Source of the DNA: Gambelia wislizenii
Taxonomy: Eukaryota > Chordata > Lepidosauria > Squamata > Crotaphytidae
Direction: 5' to 3'
NCBI GenBank assembly: GCA_030847615.1
Contig: JAUMIR010000004.1
Location: 222,011,001-222,075,000 of the forward strand
DNA: 64,000 bases
Part shown: positions 54,796 to 64,000 of the stretch, in pieces
How the letters are laid out: the number at the start of each line of letters is the position of its first letter
Position numbering within the stretch: the first letter of the stretch is position 1
Notes under the pieces: generated by a model
The model's input: the letters and a program-made list of their open reading frames with translations, nothing else
Told to the model about the DNA's origin: nothing
Databases searched by the model: none
Program-made: the position numbers and the translations under genes

Positions 54796-55367
54796 GGACT
54801 TTATCAGACACTCAAAATACGGCGTCATAACGATGCCACATAACTGCGAAAGTGCGGGGTGGATCAGATGATGTCGCCCTTTCATGGTTGAAAACAGCCC
54901 AAATCCTGTAGTTTTTAATTGATGGCTCATGCTGTCAATAGATTCTCCCTGCTGCTTTTTTGCCTGCATTGCCATCTGCAAAGTCTCAGGCCATTTAAAT
55001 CTCATACTTATCCCGACAATGGCCGTACCAGCATGGACACTTCTGGGTCAGATAGGATGCCCAGGTAGATTTCGCTCTTTTTATGACCCTCCCTAGGTTA
55101 CTTGGGACCTTTAAAACATGTGTATGTGCTTTTAAAAACTTCTAAGGCTTTATTTTGGTTTTTAATTTTGAATTTCCCGCACAATGAAATGGTGCGAGAT
55201 TTCAAACAAGGAAGTGAACAGGTCTCCGTTCACTTCCTCTTTATTGCTGGGAGCGTTTGCTGGGATTACAAAGTGAGTATGGGGGGCAGGCAACATTCTT
55301 TTGCCAGGATAGGGTTTTTTTTATGCCAGCAAAAGAAAATTTTAAAGGGCTGCATCTGATAAAGTCC
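54796..55367. mobile_element. 572-bp MITE, GGACTTTATCAGA termini
   Basis: It begins GGACTTTATCAGACAC and ends CATCTGATAAAGTCC. The interior has TCAGATAGGATGCCCAGGTAG, a TTACTTGGGACCTTTAAAA module and a subterminal hairpin (TTTTGCCAGGATA with TATGCCAGCAAAA). It is related to 43806-44354. No clean duplication is seen. Confidence 0.8.
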
Positions 55368-55800
55368 TATGATAAGAAGGGAGAGAAACTGGAAAAGTGG
55401 GTTGACAGAGGATTAATCGGGAGTGTCCAAGCCAAACTGGGATACTTGAAGGTATGGGTTCCAGCTACGTCGCTTTCTCTTTCAGTGTGCCAGCATGTCA
55501 TAGAAAGACCTGCTGGCCTGCTCTCTGCTACAGTCCATCACCATACCAGTGGGCAGATGGTGCTATTGCATCTACCACTTCCAGCTGTGTTAGCCAATAA
55601 AACTTGACTTTGTCTTTTGACGTCTTTACTTCTGGCCTGCCCTCCCTTGATAAGCAGTTTCACTGCAAGCCAGTAGTTCAGAGGCTCAGGTACACAGCAG
55701 AATTTAAAATGGTAAATTTCATGTTAGCTCCATTTCAGTCCTGTCCCACGTTGTGGCCACAATGAATTCAGATAATTGGTGATTTTAAAAATGTCTGAGT
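55368..55800. other. Unassigned sequence
   Basis: A short ORF runs out of the MITE without a domain. Nothing else is recognised. Confidence 0.35.
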
Positions 55801-56460
55801 TTGTTGCCCCCATTGCTAGGGGATGGGGGGAGTGCTGTCCTGCTCATCCCTTGCCCAGCTTCCCGGCTGCGGTGGCTTCTGCCACCAAAGGCCCATACCT
55901 ACTGGCTCCCCACCGGCTGTCACTCACGGAGGCCAAGCCCTAGGCTGCAACAGCCCAGCAGCAGGCGGTGTGCCGGGAGGAAGAGACCCTTGGCCGGCTT
56001 CCCACTAGTTGTGACAGCTTCTGCCACTGAGGAAATGGTCCCTCGGTGCAAGAAGCCACTGCAGCCATTGGTGCACTGGGAGGAAGGGCTGGCAACGGGG
56101 TGGGGGGAGGTCTGGCCCACTTGGCCCTCACCTGGCTCTCTGCTGGCTGCCATGGCTTCTGCCACTTAGGGAACAGTCCCTTGGTGGCGGAAACTGCTGC
56201 AGCTGGCAACACACTGGAAGGACCAGCAAGGGGATGGTGGGAGATCTGGCTCACTCAGTCCTCGCCCAGCTCTCTGCTGGCTGCTGCGGCTTCTGCCACC
56301 AAGGAAATGGCCCCTCAGTGGCCGAAGCCACCACAGCTGCTGGCGCACTGGGAGAAATAGCCAGCAAGGGGATGGGGGAGGTCTGCCCTGCTCAGCCCTC
56401 ACCTGGCTCTCCACTCGCTGGCTAGGAGGAATGGGCTGCTGCTACCAAGGCCAACCCAAA
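55801..56460 (+). repeat. GC-rich minisatellite, 134-142-bp units
   Basis: The anchor GCTTCTGCCAC starts at about 55875, 56017, 56155 and 56289, with a partial fifth unit near 56422. The period is 142, 138 and 134 bp. Unit features include GGGGATGGGGGAGGTCTG and CACCTGGCTCTCTGCTGGC. The units are diverged. Open frames in all six frames are by-products of the repeat. Confidence 0.8.
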
Positions 56461-57152
56461 AGCAAGCTAGCAAGCAGCTGGGCTTCAGAGGCAGTGGCAG
56501 ACCCCATGTAGGGCCATTCAACAATGGCAGATCCTGAACTGCAAGGCTTCCCTTGCAAGCCAGCCCCCTCCGAGGTCTGACCAATCATAATTCAGCTTTG
56601 CTGTGTGCCCCTTTTCCAGGATGGTTGCTGATTGATTAGACAACCAATAATGTGGTTTTTCCTGGACTTTTCAAAAAAGTCCACGGAGAATAGAGGGATG
56701 AAAAGTCACAGATTTACTGGGGGTTTTGCTACCCCTCCTTCCAAATAGCGTGAGTCTGCCCCAATGAGTGTGAGGACCAATGGGAATGTTCCTAGTTTGT
56801 TCCTGGATAATTTTTGCCATGTAATCAACCTCCTGATTTTCAATCTCTTCTTCTGCCTTGTTCTGTTTCCTAACTTTCCTTCCCTCCCTCCCTCCCTCCC
56901 TCTATCAATCTCTGGTTGCAGTAACTCTTTTAGCTGTGTTCCCATTAGGGGTGTGTGGATCTGCCCAATTCATATCAGCAGAATCCCTCATTTCCCTCCT
57001 GAAAGTCTGTTCTCTGCAGATTTTTTTTTCATTTGGAAAAAAAGCAAACCCCCCCCCACACATTCAAAGTGATTAATTGACATATTAATGGATGTGTGCC
57101 CCTATTGACTAAATTGACATTCGAGAACATTTTAGGGTGCATCCACACTGAT
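56461..57152. other. Unassigned, with (TCCC)n near 56880
   Basis: A TCCC tetranucleotide run lies at about 56879-56902. No gene is supported. Confidence 0.35.
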
Positions 57153-57392
57153 CAGAGAGGCAGTGTGATTTAGTGGTCTGAGTGTTGGACTAGGACACTG
57201 GGAGATCAGGGTTCAAATCCCTGCTTGGCCATGGAAGCCCTCTGGGTCACCTTGGGCAAGTCATGCTTTCTCAGCTTCAGAGGGGGGGCAAAGGCAAACC
57301 CCCTATGAACAAATCTTGCCAAGAAAACCCCATGATAGGTTTGCCTTAGAGTCACCATAAGTCTGAAATTATTTGAATGCACATAATAACAA
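57153..57392 (+). mobile_element. Sauria-type SINE with 10-bp target duplication
   Basis: The tRNA-like boxes (GTGATTTAGTGGTCTGAGTG, GGGTTCAAATCCC), the GGGTCACCTTGGGCAAGTC body and a BovB-like tail (GTCACCATAAGTCTGAAAT) are present. CCACACTGAT lies on both sides (57143-57152 and 57393-57402), showing LINE-mediated insertion. Confidence 0.9.
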
Positions 57393-57402
57393 CCACACTG
57401 AT

Positions 57403-60132
57403 TAAAAAGAACAGAGAGCGCCAGATTTTGTTCCTCTTCTTTCCAATTTTATTTTGGAGATCCATAGACTTTCTGTTTATCTCAAAATATTTTCTGTCAA
57501 CTCCCAGTATGATCAGATACTTTCTATATTGGTTCCCCAGGTTGGTTTCTTTCAACTGAGTATGACATTGAAAGAAAAGGAATAATTTTTTCAGTCTGTC
57601 TGGATGAGCCTTTAGAATGCCTGAAGTCCTTCTGGTCCATAGATTTCCATTGGTTTTTTTCCGGGCTGTGACGCCATGTTCTGGAATAGTTTCTTTCTGA
57701 CATTTCACCTCTGCATCTGTGGCTGGCATCCTCAGAGAATGGTTGTGTAGGTGTGTGTGTGTGGAGTTTATAAGCTGTGAACCCCTGTTGGGGAATATAT
57801 GTAAATTTGTGTAATTGAATGGTTAGTTTCTAGGTATAGAAATGCAAGGCTTGTTAGTGTCTGTTTGGCTAATGGTTGGTTGATGGGCCAATGTCTGCTG
57901 GGAATCCCCTTGTCCCTGGGTGCACATCTGTTCCCTTTTTCAAGGGTGCACTTCTGGTCCCTTTTTCAAGGTGCACATATTGTCAAATGCATTTTCCTGT
58001 CCCCCCACTACCACATTGCATTCTGTACAAACCAAGAAATGCATGGATTATGACTATAAATTGCATTCATTTTCATGTTTGTTTGGGGAGATGTAGACCA
58101 GGTAAATTCACTTTTTTAAAAAAGCAACAAACAGAATAATTTACTCACACATCCCTAGTTGCCATTCACTCCCACCTTGTTCTGTGTAACTATGCTTTGG
58201 TTAAATATCTTTTCCAGACTATTACAGCCATGCTGTTTTGTAATGCAGACTCCATGACACAAAGTCATGTCACTGCATCATTTGTGATGACACGGGAAGT
58301 TGAAAAGCACAGCTCTTATAGCTATAAAGGCCAGTGGTGCCTTCATAGGCAAGCCTTTCATTTAGGAAATTCCTAAATGTTGACTAAAGTCCTCCAGAGC
58401 CAGGCAGCTAATGGTACAGGATGCATGTGATATGCTTGTCATTACATAGATACTGATAAAAATCCTTTCCCAGAAAGTCTGCATGAATGGGGAAAGTACT
58501 TCTCTTCAGTGGTTTCTTTCATGGCTCAAGAAAGGGGGTCATGTGTTTTAGTTTAACTGATACATTCCAATAAAATTATTTTCAAAGGCATAGGACAAAT
58601 AATGGGTGTTTTACATATGGTGTCAGATGGAGCTAAATTTGGCATACACAGTATATTTGGTATTCTGCAAGCTGGTTGTAATTCATCTGAGACATTTTTT
58701 CCTTCTTTAATTTTATCTAATAAAACTAATAAAATGCCCCAGTGAAGTCTTTATATGTCTGTCGTAGTGTGGTGAGTGATTTAGTCTATGTGTATTTAGG
58801 ACAACAGAGGGTAGTTGTTGAAAACTGAAAAATGCCATCTTAATTTATGTGGCTATAGCTATAGCTACAGTCATACACACGCACATTTACATGGGGTAAG
58901 TCCCACATAACTCAGTGAGACGTACTTTCCATCCGACATGGTGGGGATTGTGCTGCAAAAGAGTCTCTCCAGGGGAATTATATTCATTTTATCTGATATT
59001 TGGAGAGGATTTGACCTTCTTACATGGAAATCCTCTTTATCCTTCCATGTTTCCATTATGAAGTATCACAAGGGACATTTAAAAAATATAATTAAAATAA
59101 CAAACAAATTAAATGAAGCAATCTAAAATGAGAGAGAGAGAGAATAAATAAGGTAATTAAAACATTTATGGCTGTATGAAAACCTCAAGGGAAGAAACGC
59201 TTTTGCAACAAAAATAACAAAAAGCCTTAAAACCGAACAAATTTTTATTCAACATAAGCTTTTGTGGACTGCTGTCCATTTCATCAGATACAGGAAGTCT
59301 TAACTTAGCTGGGAGACTAGTATGCACATTCTCAGGTGGGTGGATAGATACTTCACATAGTTATGACTACAATCCTAAACATTTTGGGGATTACAGCCTT
59401 TTTGTAATGTTATGTTTGTGGGCTGAAACCAACATTATCTGAGCATCTCCTCTTCCCCCCACCCTGCTAATCATACATTCATTTTTAGGTTTAATAAACC
59501 TAAAGGCAGTGCACTGCTCCTCCCACACATCACTTTGATGATATGCAAGGTGATGGGTGTGATGAGGAGAGATTTCTTACACATGAAGGGTCTTTATGTG
59601 AGTTCTGCCTTTTCAGGGTACTGGGTCACATGCAAATATCCCACATGTGCCAAATGTTTACCACTTCACATTTGCCAGCATAGGAGTTTGGGGAGTCATA
59701 AGAACAGGGACATATCTGACCTCATAGCAAGAGACTTTATGGAAGGGATGGTGAATTGAATTTTTATGGCCCTCTTTTACTGCCTTTGTTCCTGTAACTT
59801 ATCTATTTTCTTTTTGGGGTGGGGGACAGAGTAGGCTTTAAATTTTTGTCTGCCTCACACTTTCTCTATACAAATAAACAATAACAATCCCCACACACAA
59901 ACATACACACATGGAGACCTGCAACTTGTTATTAGAATGTCATCCTCCCTCTGCACCCTCTTCACTTGGTGAAAAAGCCCATTAACTTTGAAATCTTGTA
60001 TACTTTTTGTGCATTTTGGTTGGACACACTAGAAATGACAATAATGCTTGTCTGCAAGCCCTGAGTCTGCAAGACCTGAGCAGGGCTGTTGAGATAGGGT
60101 GTCTTGGAGGTCTCATTTATAGAGATGCCATA
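57403..60132. other. Mostly unassigned low-copy sequence
   Basis: About 57655-57745 (CGCCATGTTCTGGAATAG, TGACATTTCACCTCTGCATC, GTGGCTGGCATCCTCAG) recalls a common squamate interspersed repeat of class unknown to me. A short GT run lies near 57750. GA repeats lie near 59132. No gene is supported. Confidence 0.35.
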
Positions 60133-60350
60133 GATTTTCAGACTACACTGTTATAGTGTTACTATTCCACTTTAACTGCTCTGGCTTCCTGCTGTGGAAT
60201 TCTGGGGCTTGTAGTTTAGTGAGGCCTAAGAGCTCTCTGGCTGAGAGTTGCATATGCCCCTCCCTAAACTGCAAATCCCAGGATTCAACAGGAGGCAGCC
60301 ATAGCAAATAAAGTGGAATAGTAACACTATAACAGTGTTGTCTGAAAATC
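60133..60350. mobile_element. 218-bp palindromic MITE, GATTTTCAGAC termini
   Basis: The ends GATTTTCAGAC and GTCTGAAAATC are perfect complements flanked by TA. The arms carry TTATAGTGTTACTATTCCAC and its inverse. The middle has GGGGCTTGTAGTTTAGTG against CTAAACTGCAAATCCCAGG. The same family hosts the Ngaro-like insertion at 25261. Confidence 0.8.
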
Positions 60351-62220
60351 TAGGTAAGTTGAAGTTGACAAAGCCAATTAACAACAAACAAAACAAACTA
60401 AAAGGATTAACAATGCATATGCTGGACTCCACACATAAAAAAAGTCCCTCAAGTGCCATGGGGTTAGGCAAGCATATTCCCCTGGTCATGAGTTTACTTA
60501 ACCCTAATAGAGCTTATGTCGCTCTGTCTGTCTATCTATCTATCTATCTATCTATCTAGTATATTTTAATTTGTGACCATTATTTCAAACCAATGATAGT
60601 GCTGTTGCAATTTTTATTTTATGGTATCACAAGGCATACTAGTGACCAAACAGCTTCCTGGAAAAGTCTGCGCCTCAACTTTCTGTGTGGTGACTTCCTT
60701 TCTCTTTCTTTTCCTGGGCACAACTGACAGGCCAGCTTTGTCCCTTCAGTGAGCTCTGCCATATTACTTTGACCCTGTCCCATCAATCTGCCTCAATTGG
60801 ATAATGATCTGTAATCGCTTTCTTTCAGGGGAGTCTATAAATTTGCCAAGGCCCCATTCTTCTTTGAAGGACTCCTTATGTTCACTCCCATTTGTGCAAA
60901 TGCTCTCTTTTACAGCATGAAAGAGCTGCACACATGGTACTTCTGTTCAGAGGCACCAGGCTGTTGTTCCTTGTTGATTTTCCATGGCTCATGCACTTGA
61001 AAAGGGAGGCTAAGCATTGCATACCGGCACTCAGTGGGATGCAGGCCCAAGTAATGCCACTTCAAGAGCAGCCGCTTTTCTCATTAAATATGACCCATCA
61101 TTAGTTGTTTTGTGTGGGGCTTGTAATCAGTGAGCTTACCATGTACTGCTTTTAAAAAAAAGTGAGACCAAGAGCACAGGGTGAGGCAAAGGGGAGTGAA
61201 GACATTAAACCCCAGGATAACTGAGAATTCTGACCTGTCTTTGTGACCTAGTGTTAGTAGGGAAGCTACAAGGGAGTCAGATAGGCTCAAACCCTACAGT
61301 ATATTGCTTTGAGTCATTTGTCAATCATATTTGGGCCTTAATTTAACGGAACCATCAAACTGAATGAGCAAAAAGGGAAAGGGAGTAACTTCTATCCTTC
61401 CCCACCCCCACCCCAGCTCTTCTTTTTCCTCATTAAAAAGACCAAAAGCATTTTAAGGGTAATAACAATAAACTCATATATACACAAACCACTGTGGAGC
61501 ATTAATGATATTTTAAAAGAATCCTTCCAGAACAGATTAGAAAACTTTAAAAGATGGGAACTGCAACTGTAACTGGAACAATATTTGGCTTGATCTTGTT
61601 TATTTAATGGCAGAAGGACTGATACCATGGTTTTAAGACATCAGAATAATTTAATGCTACCTGCAGGCCGCTAATAATAAACCATCTGCTAATACCAAAA
61701 TTCCTTGATGTAAGAACAATGAATCCAGTCTTTCTGCTCCCTTCTCATTGCCAAATTGTAGCTTCATTTTCTCCTCTGAGTATTTCAGCACCCATGCAAA
61801 ATTATAACTGATCTCCTTTCACCACAGCTAGGCCTCAAATGGCATCTTTGTGGGCATACCAGCTGCCAATAAGGCTGGTTGAGAATTTCAGTTCAGTTTC
61901 TTATTTGGTAAGAATTTATGAAATTTACTAAAATTCTTAATAGTTGGGAAGGAACAAATTTGAGAACAAAAAAGAAGAGAAAGGAGAAGGAGAAGAACTG
62001 GATGGCCCTCATGGTCTCTTACAACTCTACAATTCTATGATTCTAAGAAGGATGAGGAGGGAAGGAGGAAGGAAGGAGAAGAATAAATGAGAATAAGGAG
62101 GTGGTGGGGAGGAAGATACCTACAAATGTGGGAGAAAGCAAAACTGACTGGTGAGCTGCTCTTTTGTTGCCCTCATGCTTGGATGCTAGAAAGAGAAGCA
62201 GAGATTAAGAATTGCATAAA
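60351..62220. other. Mostly unassigned, with TCTA repeats and a CR1 tail
   Basis: A (TCTA)n microsatellite lies at about 60530-60558. A CR1 3' terminus (CTGGATGGCCCTCATGG, ACAATTCTATGATTCTA) lies at about 61999-62046. An AT-rich, low-copy block near 61600-61760 could be conserved noncoding DNA (weak). Confidence 0.4.
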
Positions 62221-62434
62221 TACCCTAAAGGCACCAGATCTCACCTCCTCTTGGAAGCTAAGCAGGGTCAGCCCTGGTTAGTACTTGGATGGGAAACTGC
62301 CAATGAATACCAGGTGCTGTAGGCTATATTTCAGAGGAAGGAAATGGCAAAGCTACCTCTGACTATTCCTTGCTTAAGAAAATGCTGTCCAAAATTTATA
62401 GTGGTTAACATAAGTTGATAGGCAGCTTGAAGGA
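62221..62434 (+). mobile_element. 5S-rRNA-derived SINE
   Basis: The head matches 5S rRNA: GGAAGCTAAGCAGGGTCAG, GGTTAGTACTTGGATGGGA, AATACCAGGTGCTGTAGGCT, covering the internal promoter. The tail includes ACATAAGTTGATAGGCAGC, similar to BovB-like SINE tails. The 5' end of 5S is degenerate, so it is a SINE and not a 5S gene. Confidence 0.85.
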
Positions 62435-62742
62435 ACACCCCCCCACACACACATACCACACACACAAGTGATCAAGAGGCACATTCAGTCCTGGGGGTGA
62501 GCCTGCCTGTCTGAATGAATGTAGTGCTCTATGACAGGGATGGGGGATCTTTGTCCCTCTGGATATTTATGAACTACAGGTTGAACATTCCTTATCCAGA
62601 ATGCTGAAATCCAAAATTCTCCAAAATCCAATTGGTGGCTGAGATAGTGACACCTTTGCTTTCCAATGGTTCAGTGTACACAAATGTTGTTTTATGCACA
62701 GCATTATTAAAAGTACTGTGTGTAGAATTACCTTCAGGCTAT

Positions 62743-63074
62743 GGACTTTATCAGACATCTAAAAAAAAACTCCTGTGGAAGTCAGGAGGAGGAAGTTGCT
62801 GTCCCGCTTCTGGTGGTCACTACTGTATGCCCTGTCCTCCTCCCATCCTTAATTCATTCTCCCTCTGTGCTGGAGTGACAGAAAAGGTGCCATTTTTTAT
62901 TGATGGAAACTTCCATCAATGAAAAGCAGCAACTTTTTCATCCCTCAAGCATGGAGGGAGAACAAACAAAGGACGGGAGGAGGACAGGGCATGCAGTAGC
63001 GACTGCCAGAAGTGGGACAGCAGCATTCTCCTTCCGACCGCTGCAGGAGGTTTTTTAGATGTCTAATAAAGTCC
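62743..63074. mobile_element. 332-bp foldback MITE, TAT duplication
   Basis: The ends GGACTTTATCAGACATC and GATGTCTAATAAAGTCC are flanked by TAT on both sides (62740-62742 and 63075-63077). Long arms hold CCCTGTCCTCCTCCCATCC and its inverse; the centre has TTGATGGAAACTTCCATCAA. It has no coding frame. Confidence 0.9.
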
Positions 63075-63160
63075 TATGTGTATAAGGTGTATATGAAACA
63101 TAAATGAATTTTATGTTTAGACTTGGGTCCCATCTCCAAGATATATCATAATGTATATAC

Positions 63161-63760
63161 TGTTGGGAATTAGAGTGTCCCAGGCTGTTAGCCCTTTTTG
63201 GGAAACTATATGGAAGCTGACACTGTTAAGAATCAGACTTCCTTTTAGCAGAGTTGTAGATAAAGCGTGTCCAATCTGATGACACTTTCTTGAGAACTGA
63301 AACCAACTTAAAAATAGACAGGGCAGGCAGTTTCAGGTTACAAACCTAGAAAGGTTTACTAGTGGCTTTACATTTACATATGCATGGGGAGCCTACATCC
63401 TAATTAGCTAATGAAAATATTGGGTAAAAGGTAGTCCCTTTATCTAACCCACCTGCTTGATGAGAAGTGAAGCATGGCTGGAGAAGAGAAGAACAGCAGA
63501 AATGGAAGTATTTTATGGAGAAGGGATAATTCTTTATATGGCCAATGGCTTGAGGAAGTGTCTTAGGTCACATGACCTAGCTACTTGGCTACAAAGGTAT
63601 TTATTACCATGTATTCTAAAGGATAGTGAGATCAAATGGGAAGGTTTAGATGAGAGAAACAGAAGCGTTTGACATGCAGGAAATTCTGTCCTGTCTAAAA
63701 TCCCAATTGCCCTAACAGCAAGAGAGAGAGTGGGAGAGAAAATGCGGGAATTTTCCAACA
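63161..63760. mobile_element. Solo LTR, 600 bp, TATAC duplication
   Basis: It begins TGTTGGGAATT and ends AATTTTCCAACA, the TG..CA termini of an LTR. TATAC repeats directly outside (63156-63160 and 63761-63765). No internal retroviral or Gypsy sequence remains, so LTR-LTR recombination is inferred. The family is undetermined; a 5-bp duplication fits Gypsy or some endogenous retroviruses. It is the youngest layer in the mariner-like element, together with the MITE. Confidence 0.8.
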
Positions 63761-63850
63761 TATACAGGTATTCCAAAATCTGGGGGTGGTGAATCTGAAA
63801 TACAGAACACTTCTGGTCCCAAGCATTTCAGATAAGGGAGGCTCAACTTG

Positions 63851-64000
63851 TACTACTGGTCTCTTTACACCTTGACCAGGCTGGTAGGAGCTGGTGAGGT
63901 GCCAGATGTTTGGAATTGCAGTTCCCACCTGCCCTACCCTACTCACCATTGGTAAGGGTTTGCTGCAGTTGTAGTTGACCATATCTGAAGGCCTGAAGGT
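63851..64000. other. Unassigned window edge
   Basis: Nothing is recognised in the last 150 bases. Confidence 0.3.

Larger units (their letters stand above)
62577..63850 (-). mobile_element. Mariner/Tigger-like element carrying two insertions
   Basis: The ends CAGGTTGAACATTCC and its near-complement (AGGCTCAACTTG) are flanked by TA. The body includes CTGAGATAGTGACACC, TTACCTTCAGGCTAT, GTGTATAAGGTGTATATG and CTTCTGGTCCCAAGCATTTC. Removing a MITE (with TAT duplication) and a solo LTR (with TATAC duplication) leaves about 335 bp of continuous element. It is similar to non-autonomous Tc1/mariner repeats I recall from mammals. Confidence 0.75.

Noticed and set aside
55801..56425. Six overlapping ORFs up to 122 codons
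   Set aside because: They come from the GC-rich minisatellite, where unit periodicity keeps all frames open.
62221..62335. Possible 5S rRNA gene
   Set aside because: The first third is degenerate and the unit continues into a SINE body and tail.

Overview
The window reads as intergenic or intronic DNA from a vertebrate, most probably a squamate reptile. The clues are BovB-type LINE coding sequence, tRNA-derived SINEs with BovB-like 3' tails (Sauria-SINE-like), a 5S-rRNA-derived SINE, CR1 and L2 LINE fragments, and many short inverted-repeat DNA transposons. I found no convincing host exon. Every long open frame belongs to a mobile element or lies antisense to one. Low-copy stretches with homeodomain-like AT-rich sites (about 6230-6890 and 46180-46330) are the best candidates for conserved noncoding DNA.

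The centrepiece is 23384-32618, a tyrosine-recombinase (YR) retrotransposon of Ngaro-like type. The more complete copy (26421-31458) carries a gag-like ORF with a CCCH finger plus a zinc knuckle, an RT/RNase H ORF, and a YR ORF in an overlapping frame. Its 3' end has split direct repeats in the order B1-A2-B2 (30084-30557, 30558-30983, 30984-31458), the arrangement known for Ngaro/PAT elements. No methyltransferase domain is seen, which favours Ngaro. The 5' A1 repeat and the start of gag are missing. A second, 5'-truncated copy (23384-25260) lies upstream with only one B repeat. The 1,160 bp next to each copy (25261-26420 and 31459-32618) appear identical. The region is therefore either a recent 6.2-kb tandem duplication with later deletions, or a false duplication in the assembly. 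The B repeat carries eight CACGTG E-boxes in 111 bp.

The rest is a dense palimpsest of repeats. About 18 short non-autonomous elements share related termini (GGA..TT.TCAGA) and often 3-bp target duplications. They cover about 8.5 kb and include long CpG-rich foldbacks, roughly 1-kb forms with repeated internal modules, and one apparent chimera. They interrupt a BovB-like LINE (2366-4868), a SINE (42615-43180) and a mariner-like element (62577-63850). Other elements are four Tigger-like elements with TA target sites, a near full-length L2 (50429-53594), a 600-bp solo LTR with a 5-bp target duplication (63161-63760), and a 134-142-bp minisatellite (55801-56460).

All family assignments come from reading motifs; no database search was run.
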